NCBI RefSeq assembly: GCF_014673495.1
Contig: NZ_CP051006.1
Location: forward strand, 4,588,001-4,652,000
Origin: Streptomyces griseofuscus
GTDB lineage: Bacteria > Actinomycetota > Actinomycetes > Streptomycetales > Streptomycetaceae
Length of the DNA: 64,000 nucleotides
Direction of reading: 5' to 3'
Shown here: positions 50,831 to 59,805 of the stretch, piece after piece
How positions within the stretch are numbered: the first letter of the stretch is position 1
How the letters are laid out: every line of letters begins with the position of its first letter
The notes under the pieces: model-generated
What the model was told of the DNA's origin: nothing
The model's input: the letters and a program-made list of their open reading frames with translations, nothing else
Databases searched by the model: none
Program-made: the position numbers and the translations under genes

Positions 50831-51433
50831 ATGGCCATCACCGACGACCTGCGCAAGACCCTCAGCGACCCGACTCCGCTCTACTTCGCCGCCGGTACCG
50901 CCGACCTCGCCCTCCAGCAGGCCAAGAAGGTGCCCGCGCTGGTCGAGCAGCTGCGCGCCGAGGCCCCGGCCCGGATCGAGAAGGTGCGCGGCACCGACCC
51001 GAAGGCCGTCCAGGAGAAGGCCACCGCCCGGGCCAAGGAGGCCCAGGAGACCCTTCAGACCAAGGTCACCGAGCTGATCGGCGGCTTCGACGTCGACCTG
51101 AAGAAGCTCGGCGAGCAGGCCCAGGACCTCGCCCTGCGCGGCGTGGGCGTCGCCGCCGAGTACGCCGTCAAGGCCCGCGAGACCTACGAGAAGGTCGCCG
51201 AGCACGGCGAGGCGGCCGTGAAGACCTGGCGCGGCGAGGCCGCCGAGGACATCGAGGAACTGGCCATCGCCGTCGAGGGCAAGGCGGAGCCCGTCGAGGT
51301 CAAGGACGAGGCCGGCCGGCCCAAGGTCGCCACGCCCGAGGCCGCCGCGGAGAAGAAGGCCGCCGCCCGGAAGGCCGCCCCGACCGTCCGCAGGAACTCC
51401 ACCACGAAGAAGCCCACCCCGCCGGCCAAGTGA
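50831..51433 (+). CDS. HbhA-like coiled-coil protein
   Basis: A 200-residue protein resembling mycobacterial heparin-binding hemagglutinin (HbhA): a helical N-terminal region (DLRKTLSDPTPLYFAAGTAD), a long amphipathic helix rich in Ala/Glu/Lys, and a Lys/Ala/Pro-rich C-terminal tail (AEKKAAARKAAPTVRRNSTT). In mycobacteria it binds host heparin and lipid inclusions; in Streptomyces a role in lipid bodies or the envelope is inferred. ATG 50831 follows GGGAGGACC. It is in an operon with the upstream XRE gene (79 bp) and probably with DUF2516. Confidence 0.8.
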   Translation: MAITDDLRKTLSDPTPLYFAAGTADLALQQAKKVPALVEQLRAEAPARIEKVRGTDPKAVQEKATARAKEAQETLQTKVTELIGGFDVDLKKLGEQAQDLALRGVGVAAEYAVKARETYEKVAEHGEAAVKTWRGEAAEDIEELAIAVEGKAEPVEVKDEAGRPKVATPEAAAEKKAAARKAAPTVRRNSTTKKPTPPAK

Positions 51434-51546
51434 CCGCGCGGGCGGCGGCGGGCCGGGCATCTTTGGGGTGTCCGGCCCGTTCCGCCCGTTCTATGGGTAC
51501 GGTTGCGGCGTAGGGACCGAGCGGCGGAACAGGGGCGGTGGCAAGC

Positions 51547-51891
51547 ATGCTGATGTTGGGCTTCGCGGGGTTCATGGGGATCCTGAAGATCGTCCTCATG
51601 GCCCTGGCCGCGTTCGCGCTCGTCGACGCCGCGGTGCGGCGCGAGGACGCCTTCCGCGCGGCCGACAAGCAGAACAAGGTCTTCTGGCTGATCATCCTGG
51701 GCCTTGCCCTGGTCGCCAGCGTGATCTTCTCGGTCCTGGCCATCCTGCCGATCGCCGGCGCCGTGGCCAGCATCGTCTACATCGTGGACGTACGCCCCGC
51801 GCTCAAGCACGTCACGGGCGGCGGAGGCTACGGCCGTCGCCGCGGCAGCAGCAGCGACGGTCCGTACGGGCCGTACAACGGCGGCCGCTAG
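51547..51891 (+). CDS. DUF2516 membrane protein
   Basis: A 114-residue protein with two hydrophobic helices (about 6-30 and 45-80) and a Gly/Ser/Arg-rich C-terminal tail (GGGGYGRRRGSSSDGPYGPY). It belongs to DUF2516, which lies next to hbhA in mycobacteria (Rv0476). ATG 51547 is used; GTG 51538 (9 nt earlier) is equally possible, and no ribosome site settles it. The next gene converges on it. Confidence 0.82.
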   Translation: MLMLGFAGFMGILKIVLMALAAFALVDAAVRREDAFRAADKQNKVFWLIILGLALVASVIFSVLAILPIAGAVASIVYIVDVRPALKHVTGGGGYGRRRGSSSDGPYGPYNGGR

Positions 51892-51913
51892 CACCACCGC
51901 GGTCGGCGGGCCG

Positions 51914-51978
51914 CCCCCCGGGTACCGGCGGCCTACGCCGTCCGGTCCCCCCGGGTACCGGCCTACGCCGTCCGGTCC
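51914..51978 (+). repeat. Tandem 33-bp duplication at end of phosphatase gene
   Basis: Two copies of a 32-35-bp unit (51914-51948 and 51947-51978) differ by a CGG insertion. The second copy contains the last codons and stop of the phosphatase gene at 51963, and the first lies beyond its stop. Confidence 0.85.
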
Positions 51979-53258
51979 AGCAGGACGACCGCCACGTCGT
52001 CCGCCAGCTCGCCCTCGTTGAGCCGGCGCACCTCCTGCACCGCGGCCCGCAGCAGCTCCTCGCCCCGCAGGCCCTCGGCGAGCTGGCGGCGGATCATCTC
52101 CACCATGCCGTCCTGGCCGAGCCGCTCCCCGCCGGCCCCGACGCGCCCCTCGATCAGCCCGTCGGTGTAGAGCATCAGGCTCCACTCGGCGCCCAGCTCC
52201 ACCTGCATCCGCGACCAGCGCGCCCCGGGCAGCATCCCGAGGGCGGGGCCGTTGTTGTCGTACGGCAGCAGCCGCGCCGGTACGCCGGGGCGCACCAGCA
52301 GCGGTGCCGGATGGCCGGCCAGACACAGGCCCGCGTGGCGGCCGTCGGGCGCGATGTCCACCGTGCACAGCGTCGCGAAGATCTCCTCGTCCGGGCGCTC
52401 GTGCTCCAGCACCTCCTGGAGGGTGCCCAGCAGCTCGTCGCCGCACAGCCCCGCGAGGGTGAGCGCCCGCCAGGCGATCCGCAGCTCCACGCCGAGCGCC
52501 GCCTCGTCCGGGCCGTGCCCGCAGACATCGCCGATCATGGCGTGCACCGTGCCGTCGGGGGTGCGCACGGCGTCGTAGAAGTCGCCGCCGAGCAGCGCGC
52601 GCGAGCGGCCCGGACGGTACCGGGCGGCGAATCGCAGCGAGGAGCCGTCGAGCAGCGGCGTGGGCAGCAGTCCCCGCTCCAGGCGCCGGTTCTCCTGCGC
52701 CCGCAGCCGGCTCTCGGTGAGCCGGCGCTCCGCGGTGTCGGATCGTTTCCGCTCCACCGCGTACCGGACGGCGCGGCTGAGCAGCCGGCTGTCCAGCTCG
52801 TCCCGGACGAGGTAGTCCTGCGCGCCGACGCGCACCGCCTCCGCGCCGCGCTCGGCGTCGCCGGAGCCGGTCAGGGCCAGCACGGCATGCCGGGGCGCGA
52901 GCTGGAGGACGTGGTGCAGCACGGCCAGCTCGTCGTCGGTGTCGCTGCCGCCCGGCGCGGGCAGCGCCAGGTCCAGCAGGATGCAGTGAACGTCATCGGT
53001 GAGCAGCCGCTCGGCCTCGGTGAGGTTGCGGGCGGTGCGGACCCGGACCGGCTTGCCGGCCGAGTCCAGCAGTTCGGGCACGATCGGCGAGCCGACCGGG
53101 TCGTCCTCGATCAGCAGCAGGGTGAGAGTGGCGCCGCTCGTGGGCGCGGCGTCGCGGTGGGCCTCTTCCTTGAGGGGGCCGCCGACGGCGCCGGCGGCCT
53201 GCGCCTGACCACTCTCCACGGCCGGGATCGCTCTCTGCCGCGGTACGGGTACGGGCAT
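51963..53258 (-). CDS. SpoIIE-type PP2C phosphatase with receiver domain
   Basis: A 431-residue protein. Residues 44-160 form a receiver-like domain: Asp96 (CILLDLALPAPGG) is the phospho-acceptor, but the conserved lysine is Arg (DYLVRDE). A linker helix leads to a PP2C/SpoIIE domain (residues about 210-431) with GGDFYDAV, MIGDVCGHGPDEAALG and LADDVAVVLLDRTA metal-binding motifs. Such proteins dephosphorylate anti-anti-sigma factors in response to a signal (known). No sigma or anti-sigma gene is adjacent. ATG 53258 follows GAAGGAAC. Its 3' end carries the tandem duplication. Confidence 0.88.
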   Translation of the reverse strand: MPVPVPRQRAIPAVESGQAQAAGAVGGPLKEEAHRDAAPTSGATLTLLLIEDDPVGSPIVPELLDSAGKPVRVRTARNLTEAERLLTDDVHCILLDLALPAPGGSDTDDELAVLHHVLQLAPRHAVLALTGSGDAERGAEAVRVGAQDYLVRDELDSRLLSRAVRYAVERKRSDTAERRLTESRLRAQENRRLERGLLPTPLLDGSSLRFAARYRPGRSRALLGGDFYDAVRTPDGTVHAMIGDVCGHGPDEAALGVELRIAWRALTLAGLCGDELLGTLQEVLEHERPDEEIFATLCTVDIAPDGRHAGLCLAGHPAPLLVRPGVPARLLPYDNNGPALGMLPGARWSRMQVELGAEWSLMLYTDGLIEGRVGAGGERLGQDGMVEMIRRQLAEGLRGEELLRAAVQEVRRLNEGELADDVAVVLLDRTA

Positions 53259-53605
53259 CGTCTGGGTTCCTTCCCTCCCCCCGAGGGCACGGCGGTGTCG
53301 AGGGTCTCGACCCACCGACGGGTGACCCTAGCGGGTGGGGCCACCTCGATGGAATGGTGTGAGCCGCGTCGCTCTGGCGCAGGCCACCGTCATATGCCGC
53401 TTTCCGTACCGCAGTTGGACAGCGCGCGGGGCCTCCGGGGATGACGAAGCTCACGTCCTGCCCCGGTTTGCACGGGGGTTGGCGGTGGAGTGGGTCACAT
53501 GACCCGCGTCACCGGGGCGAAAGCCGTATAACGCAGGTCACGCGACGCGCCTCACACCCCCCGCCGCGGGCGGCCGACGCCCCCGCCCCGAGCGGCCCGA
53601 CGGCC
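53259..53605. other. Intergenic region between phosphatase and NlpC/P60
   Basis: This 347-bp gap holds the upstream region of the phosphatase gene and the end of the NlpC/P60 transcript. A palindrome GGGTCA-CA-TGACCC lies at 53492-53505. The longest short frame here (MEWCEPRRSG..., 31 codons from 53350) has no ribosome site. No gene is accepted. Confidence 0.6.
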
Positions 53606-54691
53606 TCACGCGTCAGGTCGTACGACCCCCAGGATCGGCATCGAACCCGCGCCCGCGACCGTCACCGAGCGCCCCGGACGCGGCGCCTGGATGATCGCGC
53701 CGTCCCCTATGTACAGGGCGACATGGCTGGCGTCGTCGAAGTAGATGACGAGGTCGCCGGGCCGCATGTCCTTGACGTCGATGTGCTTGAGCTGCTTCCA
53801 CTGCTCCTGGGAGGTGCGCGGGATGGGGCGGCCGGCCGCGGCCCATGCCTGGGAGGTCAGCCCCGAGCAGTCGAAGGAGTCCGGGCCCGCGGCGCCCCAT
53901 ACATACGGCTTGCCGAGCTGGGCGGTGGCGAAGGCCACGGCCTTCTCGCCCGCCGCGGACGCCTTGCCGTGGATCCGGTCGAGGATGCCGGTGTCCAGCC
54001 AGGCGGTCTGCGCCTTCAGCGCGGCCTTCTGCTCCAGCTGCGCGAGCCGCTGCCGCTGCTTCTCCTCCAGCGACGACTCCAGCTTCTTCGCGGCGTCGAT
54101 CTGCTGCTGGATCTTCTTCTTGGCGCTCGCCTTGGCCTTGCGGTCGGTGTCCAGCTTCTTCCACTGGGCGGCCGCGTCGGAGGCGTAGTCCTGCAACTGC
54201 TGCTGGGTGTCGGTGCGTTCGCCGATCAGATGGTTGGCCGCCTGCTGGCTCTGGAGGACCAGACCGGCGCCGTCCAGGAACTGGTCCGGGTCGTCGCTGA
54301 GCAGGAACTGGGCGGTGGGCGGCACCCCTCCGGTGCGGTACTGCTCCCGGGCCGCCGCGCCCGCCTGGTCCTTGAGCTGGGCGAGCTTGCGCTGCCCGGC
54401 CACGATCTTCTTGGCCAGCGAGACGAGCTCGGCGGACTGCTTCTTCGTCTTCTCCTCCGCCGCGTTGTACGCGTCGGTGGCCACGGCCGCGTCGTGGTAG
54501 AGCTTGTCCAGCTTCTCGCGGACCTGCTCAAGGTCCTTGTCCGGCAGGGGTTTCGGGCTCGTGCCGGCCGCCGGACCGGTGTCCTGCGGGGGTGCAGGCG
54601 CGGCGAGCGCCGTCCCGGGGGCCGCGAGTACGGCCACCGCGCAGACCACGGTCAGGGCGGCCGCGAGCAGACCGCGCTTGCCCGTACCCAT
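53606..54691 (-). CDS. Secreted NlpC/P60 peptidoglycan endopeptidase
   Basis: A 361-residue exported hydrolase. Residues 1-31 are a signal peptide (RGLLAAALTVVCAVAVLAAP), residues 50-230 are a long coiled coil (ELVSLAKKIVAGQRKLAQLK, KASAKKKIQQQIDAAKKLES), and the C-terminal NlpC/P60 domain has Cys275 (DSFDCSGLTSQAW), His323 (DDASHVALYIGDG) and Gln335. It should cut peptide links in peptidoglycan outside the cell during growth or germination. A c-di-AMP riboswitch is often found before such genes in Streptomyces, but the 54692-54830 region shows no such pattern. ATG 54691 follows GGGGGGTAG. Confidence 0.9.
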   Translation of the reverse strand: MGTGKRGLLAAALTVVCAVAVLAAPGTALAAPAPPQDTGPAAGTSPKPLPDKDLEQVREKLDKLYHDAAVATDAYNAAEEKTKKQSAELVSLAKKIVAGQRKLAQLKDQAGAAAREQYRTGGVPPTAQFLLSDDPDQFLDGAGLVLQSQQAANHLIGERTDTQQQLQDYASDAAAQWKKLDTDRKAKASAKKKIQQQIDAAKKLESSLEEKQRQRLAQLEQKAALKAQTAWLDTGILDRIHGKASAAGEKAVAFATAQLGKPYVWGAAGPDSFDCSGLTSQAWAAAGRPIPRTSQEQWKQLKHIDVKDMRPGDLVIYFDDASHVALYIGDGAIIQAPRPGRSVTVAGAGSMPILGVVRPDA

Positions 54692-54905
54692 ATCTACCCC
54701 CCAGCTGATTTACCGTCAGTAACTTACGAACGCCTGAGGGATCGTGCCACGGCCGCGCGCAAAGCGACAGAGGCCATGAGGAAAGTCCGATTTCCCCCAC
54801 ACCCGGCCATGGCGGCGATCACCTCGCCCATGTGACGAACGGCGCCCGGAGATCGTTCCGTTGCCCGCCACCCGAAGGGGTGGTTTCAACCGTTCCGGCC
54901 GGCGA

Positions 54906-55721
54906 TCAGCCCTGCGGCGCCAACGCCCCCCACGCCACCGTCACTTCACCCTGCCGCCAGCGGGCCGGCGCGTCCGTCACCGGCCAGTCCGCGGTGAGGG
55001 CGCGCACCGTGCGCAGCCAGCGCTGCCGGGCCCCGTACGCGGCGTACGGCGCGGCCGCCGCCCAGGCGCGGTCGAAGTCGCGCAGGAAGGTGTGCACCGG
55101 CTCGCCCGGGACATTGCGGTGGATCAGCGCCTTCGGCAGCCGTTCGGCGAGGTCGGAGGGGCGGTCCAGGGAGCCGAGCCGGGTGGCGAAGGTGACGGTC
55201 CGCGGCCCCTCGGGCCCGAGCGCCACCCAGACGTGCCGCCGCCCGATCTCGTCGCAGGTCCCCTCGACCAGCAGCCCCCCGCGCGAGCCGTCGCCCGCCG
55301 GGGCCAGCCGCGCGCACAGCCGCTCCCAGACGGCGGCGACCTGGTCCTCGTCGTACTGGCGCAGCACGTTCGCCGCGCGGATCAGCAGTGGCCGTCCGGG
55401 TACCGGGACCTCGAAGCCGCCGTGCCGGAAGACCAGCCCCTCGCGCTCGTACGGCTGCGCCGCCGCGACCCGCTCCGGCTCGATCTCGATGCCGACGACC
55501 CGGGTGCGGGGGGCGGCGGTGCGCAGCCTGCCGAGCAGTTCCACGGCGGTCCAGGGGGCGGCGCCGTACCCGAGGTCGACGGCGACCGGCTCGGCGGCGC
55601 GGCGCAGCTCGGCGCCGTGGACGGCCGCGATCCAGCGGTCCATGCGGCGCAGCCGGTTGGGGTTGGTGGTGCCGCGCGTCACGGTCCCCACGGGACGGCG
55701 GGCGGATGCGCGGGTTGCCAT
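54906..55721 (-). CDS. Class I SAM-dependent methyltransferase
   Basis: A 271-residue protein. The SAM-binding motif is PVAVDLGYGAAPWTAVELLG (motif I), followed by RVVGIEIEPERVAAAQP and GLVFRHGGFEVPVPG. The N-terminus is RMDRWIAAVHGAELRR, and the C-terminus is ALIHRNVPGEPVHTFLRDFD. It is a conserved actinobacterial methyltransferase without a known target. ATG 55721 (MATRASARRP) is chosen because it is 7 nt after TACCCT, so it is probably leaderless; the longer upstream reading is not supported. It is divergent from mshA. Confidence 0.85.
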   Translation of the reverse strand: MATRASARRPVGTVTRGTTNPNRLRRMDRWIAAVHGAELRRAAEPVAVDLGYGAAPWTAVELLGRLRTAAPRTRVVGIEIEPERVAAAQPYEREGLVFRHGGFEVPVPGRPLLIRAANVLRQYDEDQVAAVWERLCARLAPAGDGSRGGLLVEGTCDEIGRRHVWVALGPEGPRTVTFATRLGSLDRPSDLAERLPKALIHRNVPGEPVHTFLRDFDRAWAAAAPYAAYGARQRWLRTVRALTADWPVTDAPARWRQGEVTVAWGALAPQG

Positions 55722-55904
55722 GAGTACGAGGGTAAAGGGGGTCGGGGACGGGACAGGCCGGAGACCGGGTTGAGCCAATAAAGGTAATGATTCGGTAAAG
55801 CGGCTTGTTCCGGAAATGGCCGGCACCCCGCCCGCTGTTGCACCCCCTTGGAGGGCGCAGGCGAGTCCTCCGTCCGGCATGCCCGCAGCAAGGAGGACCG
55901 CCAC

Positions 55905-57242
55905 GTGAGCCAGTACGCCAGCAGGCTCGGGCGCCGCTCCCCGTCCGCCGCGCCCCGGCTACGGCTGCTCCGCAGGCCCCGCAGGGTCGCGATGCTCTCC
56001 GTGCACACCTCTCCCCTGCACCAGCCCGGTACCGGCGACGCGGGCGGTATGAACGTCTACATCGTGGAGCTGGCCCAGCGGCTCGCCGCGATCGGCATCG
56101 AGGTGGAGGTCTTCACCCGGGCCACCGCGGGCGATCTGCCGCCCACCGTCCAGCTCGCCCCCGGCGTCCTGGTCCGGCACGTCGACGCGGGCCCCTACGA
56201 GGGCCTCGCCAAGGAGGAGCTGCCCGCCCAGCTGTGCGCCTTCACGCACGGCGTGATGCAGGCCTGGGCCGGCCACCGCCCCGGCTACTACGACCTGGTC
56301 CACTCCCACTACTGGCTCTCCGGCCATGTCGGCTGGCTCGCCGCCCAGCGCTGGGGCGTCCCCCTGGTGCACGCCATGCACACCATGGCCAAGGTCAAGA
56401 ACGCCAATCTGGCCGCGGGCGACCGCCCCGAGCCCGCCGCCCGGGTCATCGGCGAGACCCAGATCGTCGCCGCCGCCGACCGGCTGATCGCCAACACCGA
56501 CGACGAGGCCGGTGAACTGGTCCGGCACTACGACGCCGACCCCGGCGCGGTCGCCGTCGTCCACCCCGGCGTCAATCTGGAGCGCTTCCGCCCCGCCGAC
56601 GGCCGGGCCGCCGCCCGCGCCCGCCTCGGCCTGCCCCAGGACGCCCTGATCCCCCTCTTCGCGGGCCGCATACAGCCCCTGAAGGCCCCGGACGTGCTGC
56701 TGCGCGCGGTCGCCGTCCTTCTCGACGAGCGCCCCGAGCTGCGCTCCAAGATCCTCGTGCCGGTCGTCGGCGGCCCCAGCGGCAGCGGCCTCGCCAAGCC
56801 CGAGGGGCTCCAGAAGCTGGCCGCCCGGCTCGGCATCGCGGATGTCGTACGGTTCCGCCCGCCCGTCGGCCAGGAGCAGCTCGCGGACTGGTTCCGGGCC
56901 GCGTCCGTGCTGGTCATGCCGTCCTACAGCGAGTCCTTCGGGCTGGTCGCCATCGAGGCGCAGGCGGCCGGCACCCCGGTGCTCGCCGCCTCGGTCGGCG
57001 GGCTGCCGGTGGCGGTGCGCGACGGCGAGACCGGCTTCCTGGTCGAGGGGCACGAACCGGCCGACTACGCGCGCGTCCTCGCCCGGTTCGCCGACGAGCA
57101 GGCCCTCACCGCGCGCATGGGCGACGCCGCCGCCCGGCACGCCCGGTCCTTCGGCTGGGACGCGGCGGCCGCGGCGACCGCCGACGTCTACACGGCCGCG
57201 ACCCAGTCGTACCGCCGTCGCGTACGCTCCCACCATGGGTGA
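55905..57242 (+). CDS. mshA: MshA, mycothiol glycosyltransferase
   Basis: A 445-residue GT4 retaining glycosyltransferase that joins UDP-GlcNAc and inositol-3-phosphate in the first step of mycothiol synthesis. The start of the fold is RRVAMLSVHTSPLHQPGTGD with AGGMNVYIVELAQRL, and the donor site is SYSESFGLVAIEAQAAGTPV. GTG 55905 follows AAGGAGGAC. It is followed in the same order as in M. tuberculosis (Rv0486-Rv0487) by a YbjN gene, which overlaps by 8 nt. mshD is about 42 kb away in the window. Confidence 0.95.
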   Translation: MSQYASRLGRRSPSAAPRLRLLRRPRRVAMLSVHTSPLHQPGTGDAGGMNVYIVELAQRLAAIGIEVEVFTRATAGDLPPTVQLAPGVLVRHVDAGPYEGLAKEELPAQLCAFTHGVMQAWAGHRPGYYDLVHSHYWLSGHVGWLAAQRWGVPLVHAMHTMAKVKNANLAAGDRPEPAARVIGETQIVAAADRLIANTDDEAGELVRHYDADPGAVAVVHPGVNLERFRPADGRAAARARLGLPQDALIPLFAGRIQPLKAPDVLLRAVAVLLDERPELRSKILVPVVGGPSGSGLAKPEGLQKLAARLGIADVVRFRPPVGQEQLADWFRAASVLVMPSYSESFGLVAIEAQAAGTPVLAASVGGLPVAVRDGETGFLVEGHEPADYARVLARFADEQALTARMGDAAARHARSFGWDAAAAATADVYTAATQSYRRRVRSHHG

Positions 57243-57735
57243 TGTCGAGAAGGCAGGGCAGGTCCTGGCGGCCGTCTTCCAGGACGCCGAACTGGAGTGG
57301 GAGAACCCCGAGAGGGGGACCTACGTGGTCAAGCTGCCCGGCACCCACAAGCTGTCCACGACCGTCTCCTTCCTCGTCGGCCGGCACTCCCTCTCGCTCA
57401 ACGCCTTCGTCGTGCGCCACCCCGACGAGAACGAGTCGGGCGTCCACCGCTGGCTCCTGGAGCGCAACCTCAAGCTGTACGGCGTGAGTTACGCCGTCGA
57501 CCGCCTCGGCGACGTCTACGTCACCGCTCGCCTCCCGCTCGCCTCCGTCACCCCCGACGAGATCGACCGCCTCCTCGGACAGGTCCTGGAGGCGGCCGAC
57601 GGCGCCTTCAACTCCCTGCTGGAGCTGGGCTTCGCGACCTCCATCCGCAAGGAGTACGCCTGGCGCGTCTCCCGCGGCGAGCCCACCCGCAACCTGGACG
57701 CCTTCAAGCACCTCATCGAGCGCCCGGCCGAGTGA
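57235..57735 (+). CDS. YbjN-domain protein
   Basis: A 166-residue protein of the YbjN group: MGDVEKAGQVLAAVFQDAEL, KLPGTHKLSTTVSFLVGRHS, NAFVVRHPDENESGVHRWLL and IRKEYAWRVSRGEPTRNLDA. The fold resembles type III secretion chaperones; no enzyme is implied. ATG 57235 overlaps the mshA end by 8 nt, so the two are translationally coupled. Its job near mycothiol synthesis is unknown, but the pairing is ancient in actinobacteria. Confidence 0.88.
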   Translation: MGDVEKAGQVLAAVFQDAELEWENPERGTYVVKLPGTHKLSTTVSFLVGRHSLSLNAFVVRHPDENESGVHRWLLERNLKLYGVSYAVDRLGDVYVTARLPLASVTPDEIDRLLGQVLEAADGAFNSLLELGFATSIRKEYAWRVSRGEPTRNLDAFKHLIERPAE

Positions 57736-57779
57736 GCCACCGGAAGGGGCGCGGCACCCGGCCGAGTGGGCCGTGCGGG

Positions 57780-58634
57780 CTACGGCGTCCGGTGCGCCCC
57801 GCTCCGATAGCGGCCAGGCGGCACTCCGACCAACTTCCGGAAGTGGCGGGTGAGATGGGCCTGGTCGTAGAACCCGGTCAGGGCCGCCACCTCGCCCGGC
57901 GGCAGCCCGTCCAGCAGCAGCCGGCGGGCCCGGCCGACCCGACGTGACATCAGATACTGGTGCGGCGCGATGCCGTACGCACCGCTGAACGCCCGTACGA
58001 GATGGGCGGGATGGGCGCCCAGCAGCCCGGACGCCTCCGTCAGCGAGATGCCGTCGGTGAGCCGGGAGTCCAGCAACTCCCTGAGCTTGCGGGCGAGTCG
58101 CGGATCCCGGCGCGGGCTCGACGGCTCGACGCGCCGTCGCAGATGCCCCCGCAGCCGCTCCCCGACGAGGGTCAGCCTGCTCTCCGCCTCCAGTTCGTCG
58201 CCGGGCCGGGCGAGAGCCGCGTGCAGCTGTCCGACCCGCAGCCGCAGCACGGGGTCGCGCAGATCGGGATCGTCGACGGCCGCCCCGATCAGCTCCTCGC
58301 CGAGCCGGCTGCTGTCGAGGTAGACGACCCGCTTGCGGAAGCCGCCGGGGGTCGCGGGGGACCCGTTGTGCGGCACATGCGGGGGCAGCAGGCTGACCGT
58401 GTCGAGCGGGGTGCCGTGCGCGTGCCGGTCGAGGTCGTAGCGGACCGCACCGTCGTCCACGATGAGCAGCGTCCACGCGTCATGGACATGCATCGGGTAG
58501 GCGTACTCGGTGAAATGGGCGTGGAAGACCTCGGTGACGCCCGGCACCCGGGGGCGCCACGCGGTCACTTCCTCGCCCGGGGCTCCGCGCGCGGACCCGT
58601 TCGCGGAGCTGCTCGTGGCCCTGTTCATGGCCAT
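57780..58634 (-). CDS. AraC-family regulator
   Basis: A 284-residue regulator with an N-terminal cupin-like sensing domain (VFHAHFTEYAYPMHVHDAWT, LLIVDDGAVRYDLDRHAHGT) and a C-terminal double HTH (LTEASGLLGAHPAHLVRAFS ... LPPGEVAALTGFYDQAHLTR). ATG 58634 is 6 nt after TACGTT, so it is probably leaderless. It is divergent (49 bp) from the DUF2000 gene, which it probably controls. Confidence 0.9.
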   Translation of the reverse strand: MAMNRATSSSANGSARGAPGEEVTAWRPRVPGVTEVFHAHFTEYAYPMHVHDAWTLLIVDDGAVRYDLDRHAHGTPLDTVSLLPPHVPHNGSPATPGGFRKRVVYLDSSRLGEELIGAAVDDPDLRDPVLRLRVGQLHAALARPGDELEAESRLTLVGERLRGHLRRRVEPSSPRRDPRLARKLRELLDSRLTDGISLTEASGLLGAHPAHLVRAFSGAYGIAPHQYLMSRRVGRARRLLLDGLPPGEVAALTGFYDQAHLTRHFRKLVGVPPGRYRSGAHRTP

Positions 58635-58683
58635 GCAAACAACGTACAAGACGCCGCCGTGCCGGGATCGGCAGTCTCGTCCC

Positions 58684-59142
58684 ATGAGCACCTCGACCCC
58701 CGCCCCGGTCCCCTTCGAACCCGCCGAGCCCATCCGGTTCGACACCAAGATCGCCGTACTGCTGCGCGCCGACCTGGCCTCCTGGCAGCGGCTGAACGTC
58801 ACCGCGTTCCTGGTCAGCGGCCTCGGCGCGACGCTGCCCGAGGTGGTCGGCGAGCCCTACGAGGACGCGGACGGCGCCCGCTACCTGCCCATGTTCCGGC
58901 AGCCGGTGCTGGTCTTCGAGGGCGAGAAGGAGACCCTGCGCGCGGCTCACGGGCGGGCGCTCGGCCGGGCCCTGCCCTGCGCGGTGTTCACCGCGGACCT
59001 GTTCGCCACCGGCAACGACCGCGACAACCGCGCGGCGGTGCGCGCCGTACCGACGGCCGATCTGGATCCGGTCGGGCTCGCGGTGTACGGCCCGCGGGGC
59101 GGGGTGGACAAGGTGCTGAAGGGGGCGCGCATGCATCCCTGA
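58684..59142 (+). CDS. DUF2000 protein
   Basis: A 152-residue protein of the DUF2000 family (RFDTKIAVLLRADLASWQRL, VTAFLVSGLGATLPEVVGEP, DADGARYLPMFRQPVLVFEG). It is related to peptidyl-tRNA-hydrolase-like folds; the function is unknown. ATG 58684 starts it. It is divergent from the AraC regulator, the pair being common in actinobacteria. Its last codons lie in a strong terminator stem. Confidence 0.85.
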   Translation: MSTSTPAPVPFEPAEPIRFDTKIAVLLRADLASWQRLNVTAFLVSGLGATLPEVVGEPYEDADGARYLPMFRQPVLVFEGEKETLRAAHGRALGRALPCAVFTADLFATGNDRDNRAAVRAVPTADLDPVGLAVYGPRGGVDKVLKGARMHP

Positions 59143-59162
59143 CGCACGCGCGCCCCCTTCAG
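59116..59162 (+). terminator. Terminator overlapping DUF2000 end
   Basis: A perfect 15-bp stem (59116-59130 with 59148-59162) begins inside the coding end of the DUF2000 gene and may serve the convergent CMD gene too. Confidence 0.85.
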
Positions 59163-59233
59163 CGGGTGCGGCCAGGGGAGGTGCGGCCGGACCCCCGTAC
59201 CGACCGCCTCCCCTCCGCCACGGTCCGCCGCGG

Positions 59234-59707
59234 TCAGTCGAACATGCCGGGCTGGTAGTCGCCCGCGGGCTGCCGGACGATGACGTTCACGCGGTTGTAC
59301 AGGTTGATGACGGCGATCAGGCCGACGAGGGCGGTGAGCTGCTCCTCGTCGTAGTGCCGGGCGGCCTCCGCCCAGGCCTCGTCGGTGACCCCGCCGGCCG
59401 CGTCCGCGATCCGGGTGCCCTGCTCGGTGAGCTCCAGCGCGGCGCGCTCGGCCTCCGTGAACACCGTGGCCTCGCGCCAGGCGGCGACCAGATGGAGCCG
59501 CTGCGTGCTCTCCCCGGCGGCCTCGGCGTCCTTGCTGTGCATGTCGGTGCAGAACCCGCAGCCGTTGATCTGGCTGGCCCGGAGCTTCACCAGCTCCTGC
59601 GTCGCGGCCGGGAGGGTGGAGTCCGACAGCACCTTCCCGGCCGAGTTGACGTACTTGAGGAACTTGCCGGCGACGGGGTTGGTCATCAGGTTCAGACGGG
59701 CGTCCAT
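59234..59707 (-). CDS. Carboxymuconolactone decarboxylase/AhpD-like protein
   Basis: A 157-residue helical protein of the CMD/AhpD family with the redox pair Cys50-Cys53 and His57 in NGCGFCTDMHSKDAE. Such proteins work as small alkylhydroperoxidases or thiol oxidoreductases. The start ATG 59707 follows AGGAGCGCATCACC. It is a single gene between DUF2000 and the MFS exporter; a shared stress role is possible but not shown. Confidence 0.9.
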   Translation of the reverse strand: MDARLNLMTNPVAGKFLKYVNSAGKVLSDSTLPAATQELVKLRASQINGCGFCTDMHSKDAEAAGESTQRLHLVAAWREATVFTEAERAALELTEQGTRIADAAGGVTDEAWAEAARHYDEEQLTALVGLIAVINLYNRVNVIVRQPAGDYQPGMFD

Positions 59708-59805
59708 GGTGATGCGCTCCTGTGTGGGTCGTCATGCTCGTTGCTGGCTACACCTCATGGACGGAGCGGACGCGAGGAATGTGACAGGGCTGAATGTGAC
59801 CCCGG

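Noticed and set aside
53350..53445. Short 31-codon frame MEWCEPRRSG...
   Set aside because: No ribosome site, no homologue known, and it is in the phosphatase upstream region.
54692..54830. c-di-AMP (ydaO) riboswitch before NlpC/P60 gene
   Set aside because: The region is short and lacks the conserved helices and sequence of this riboswitch.
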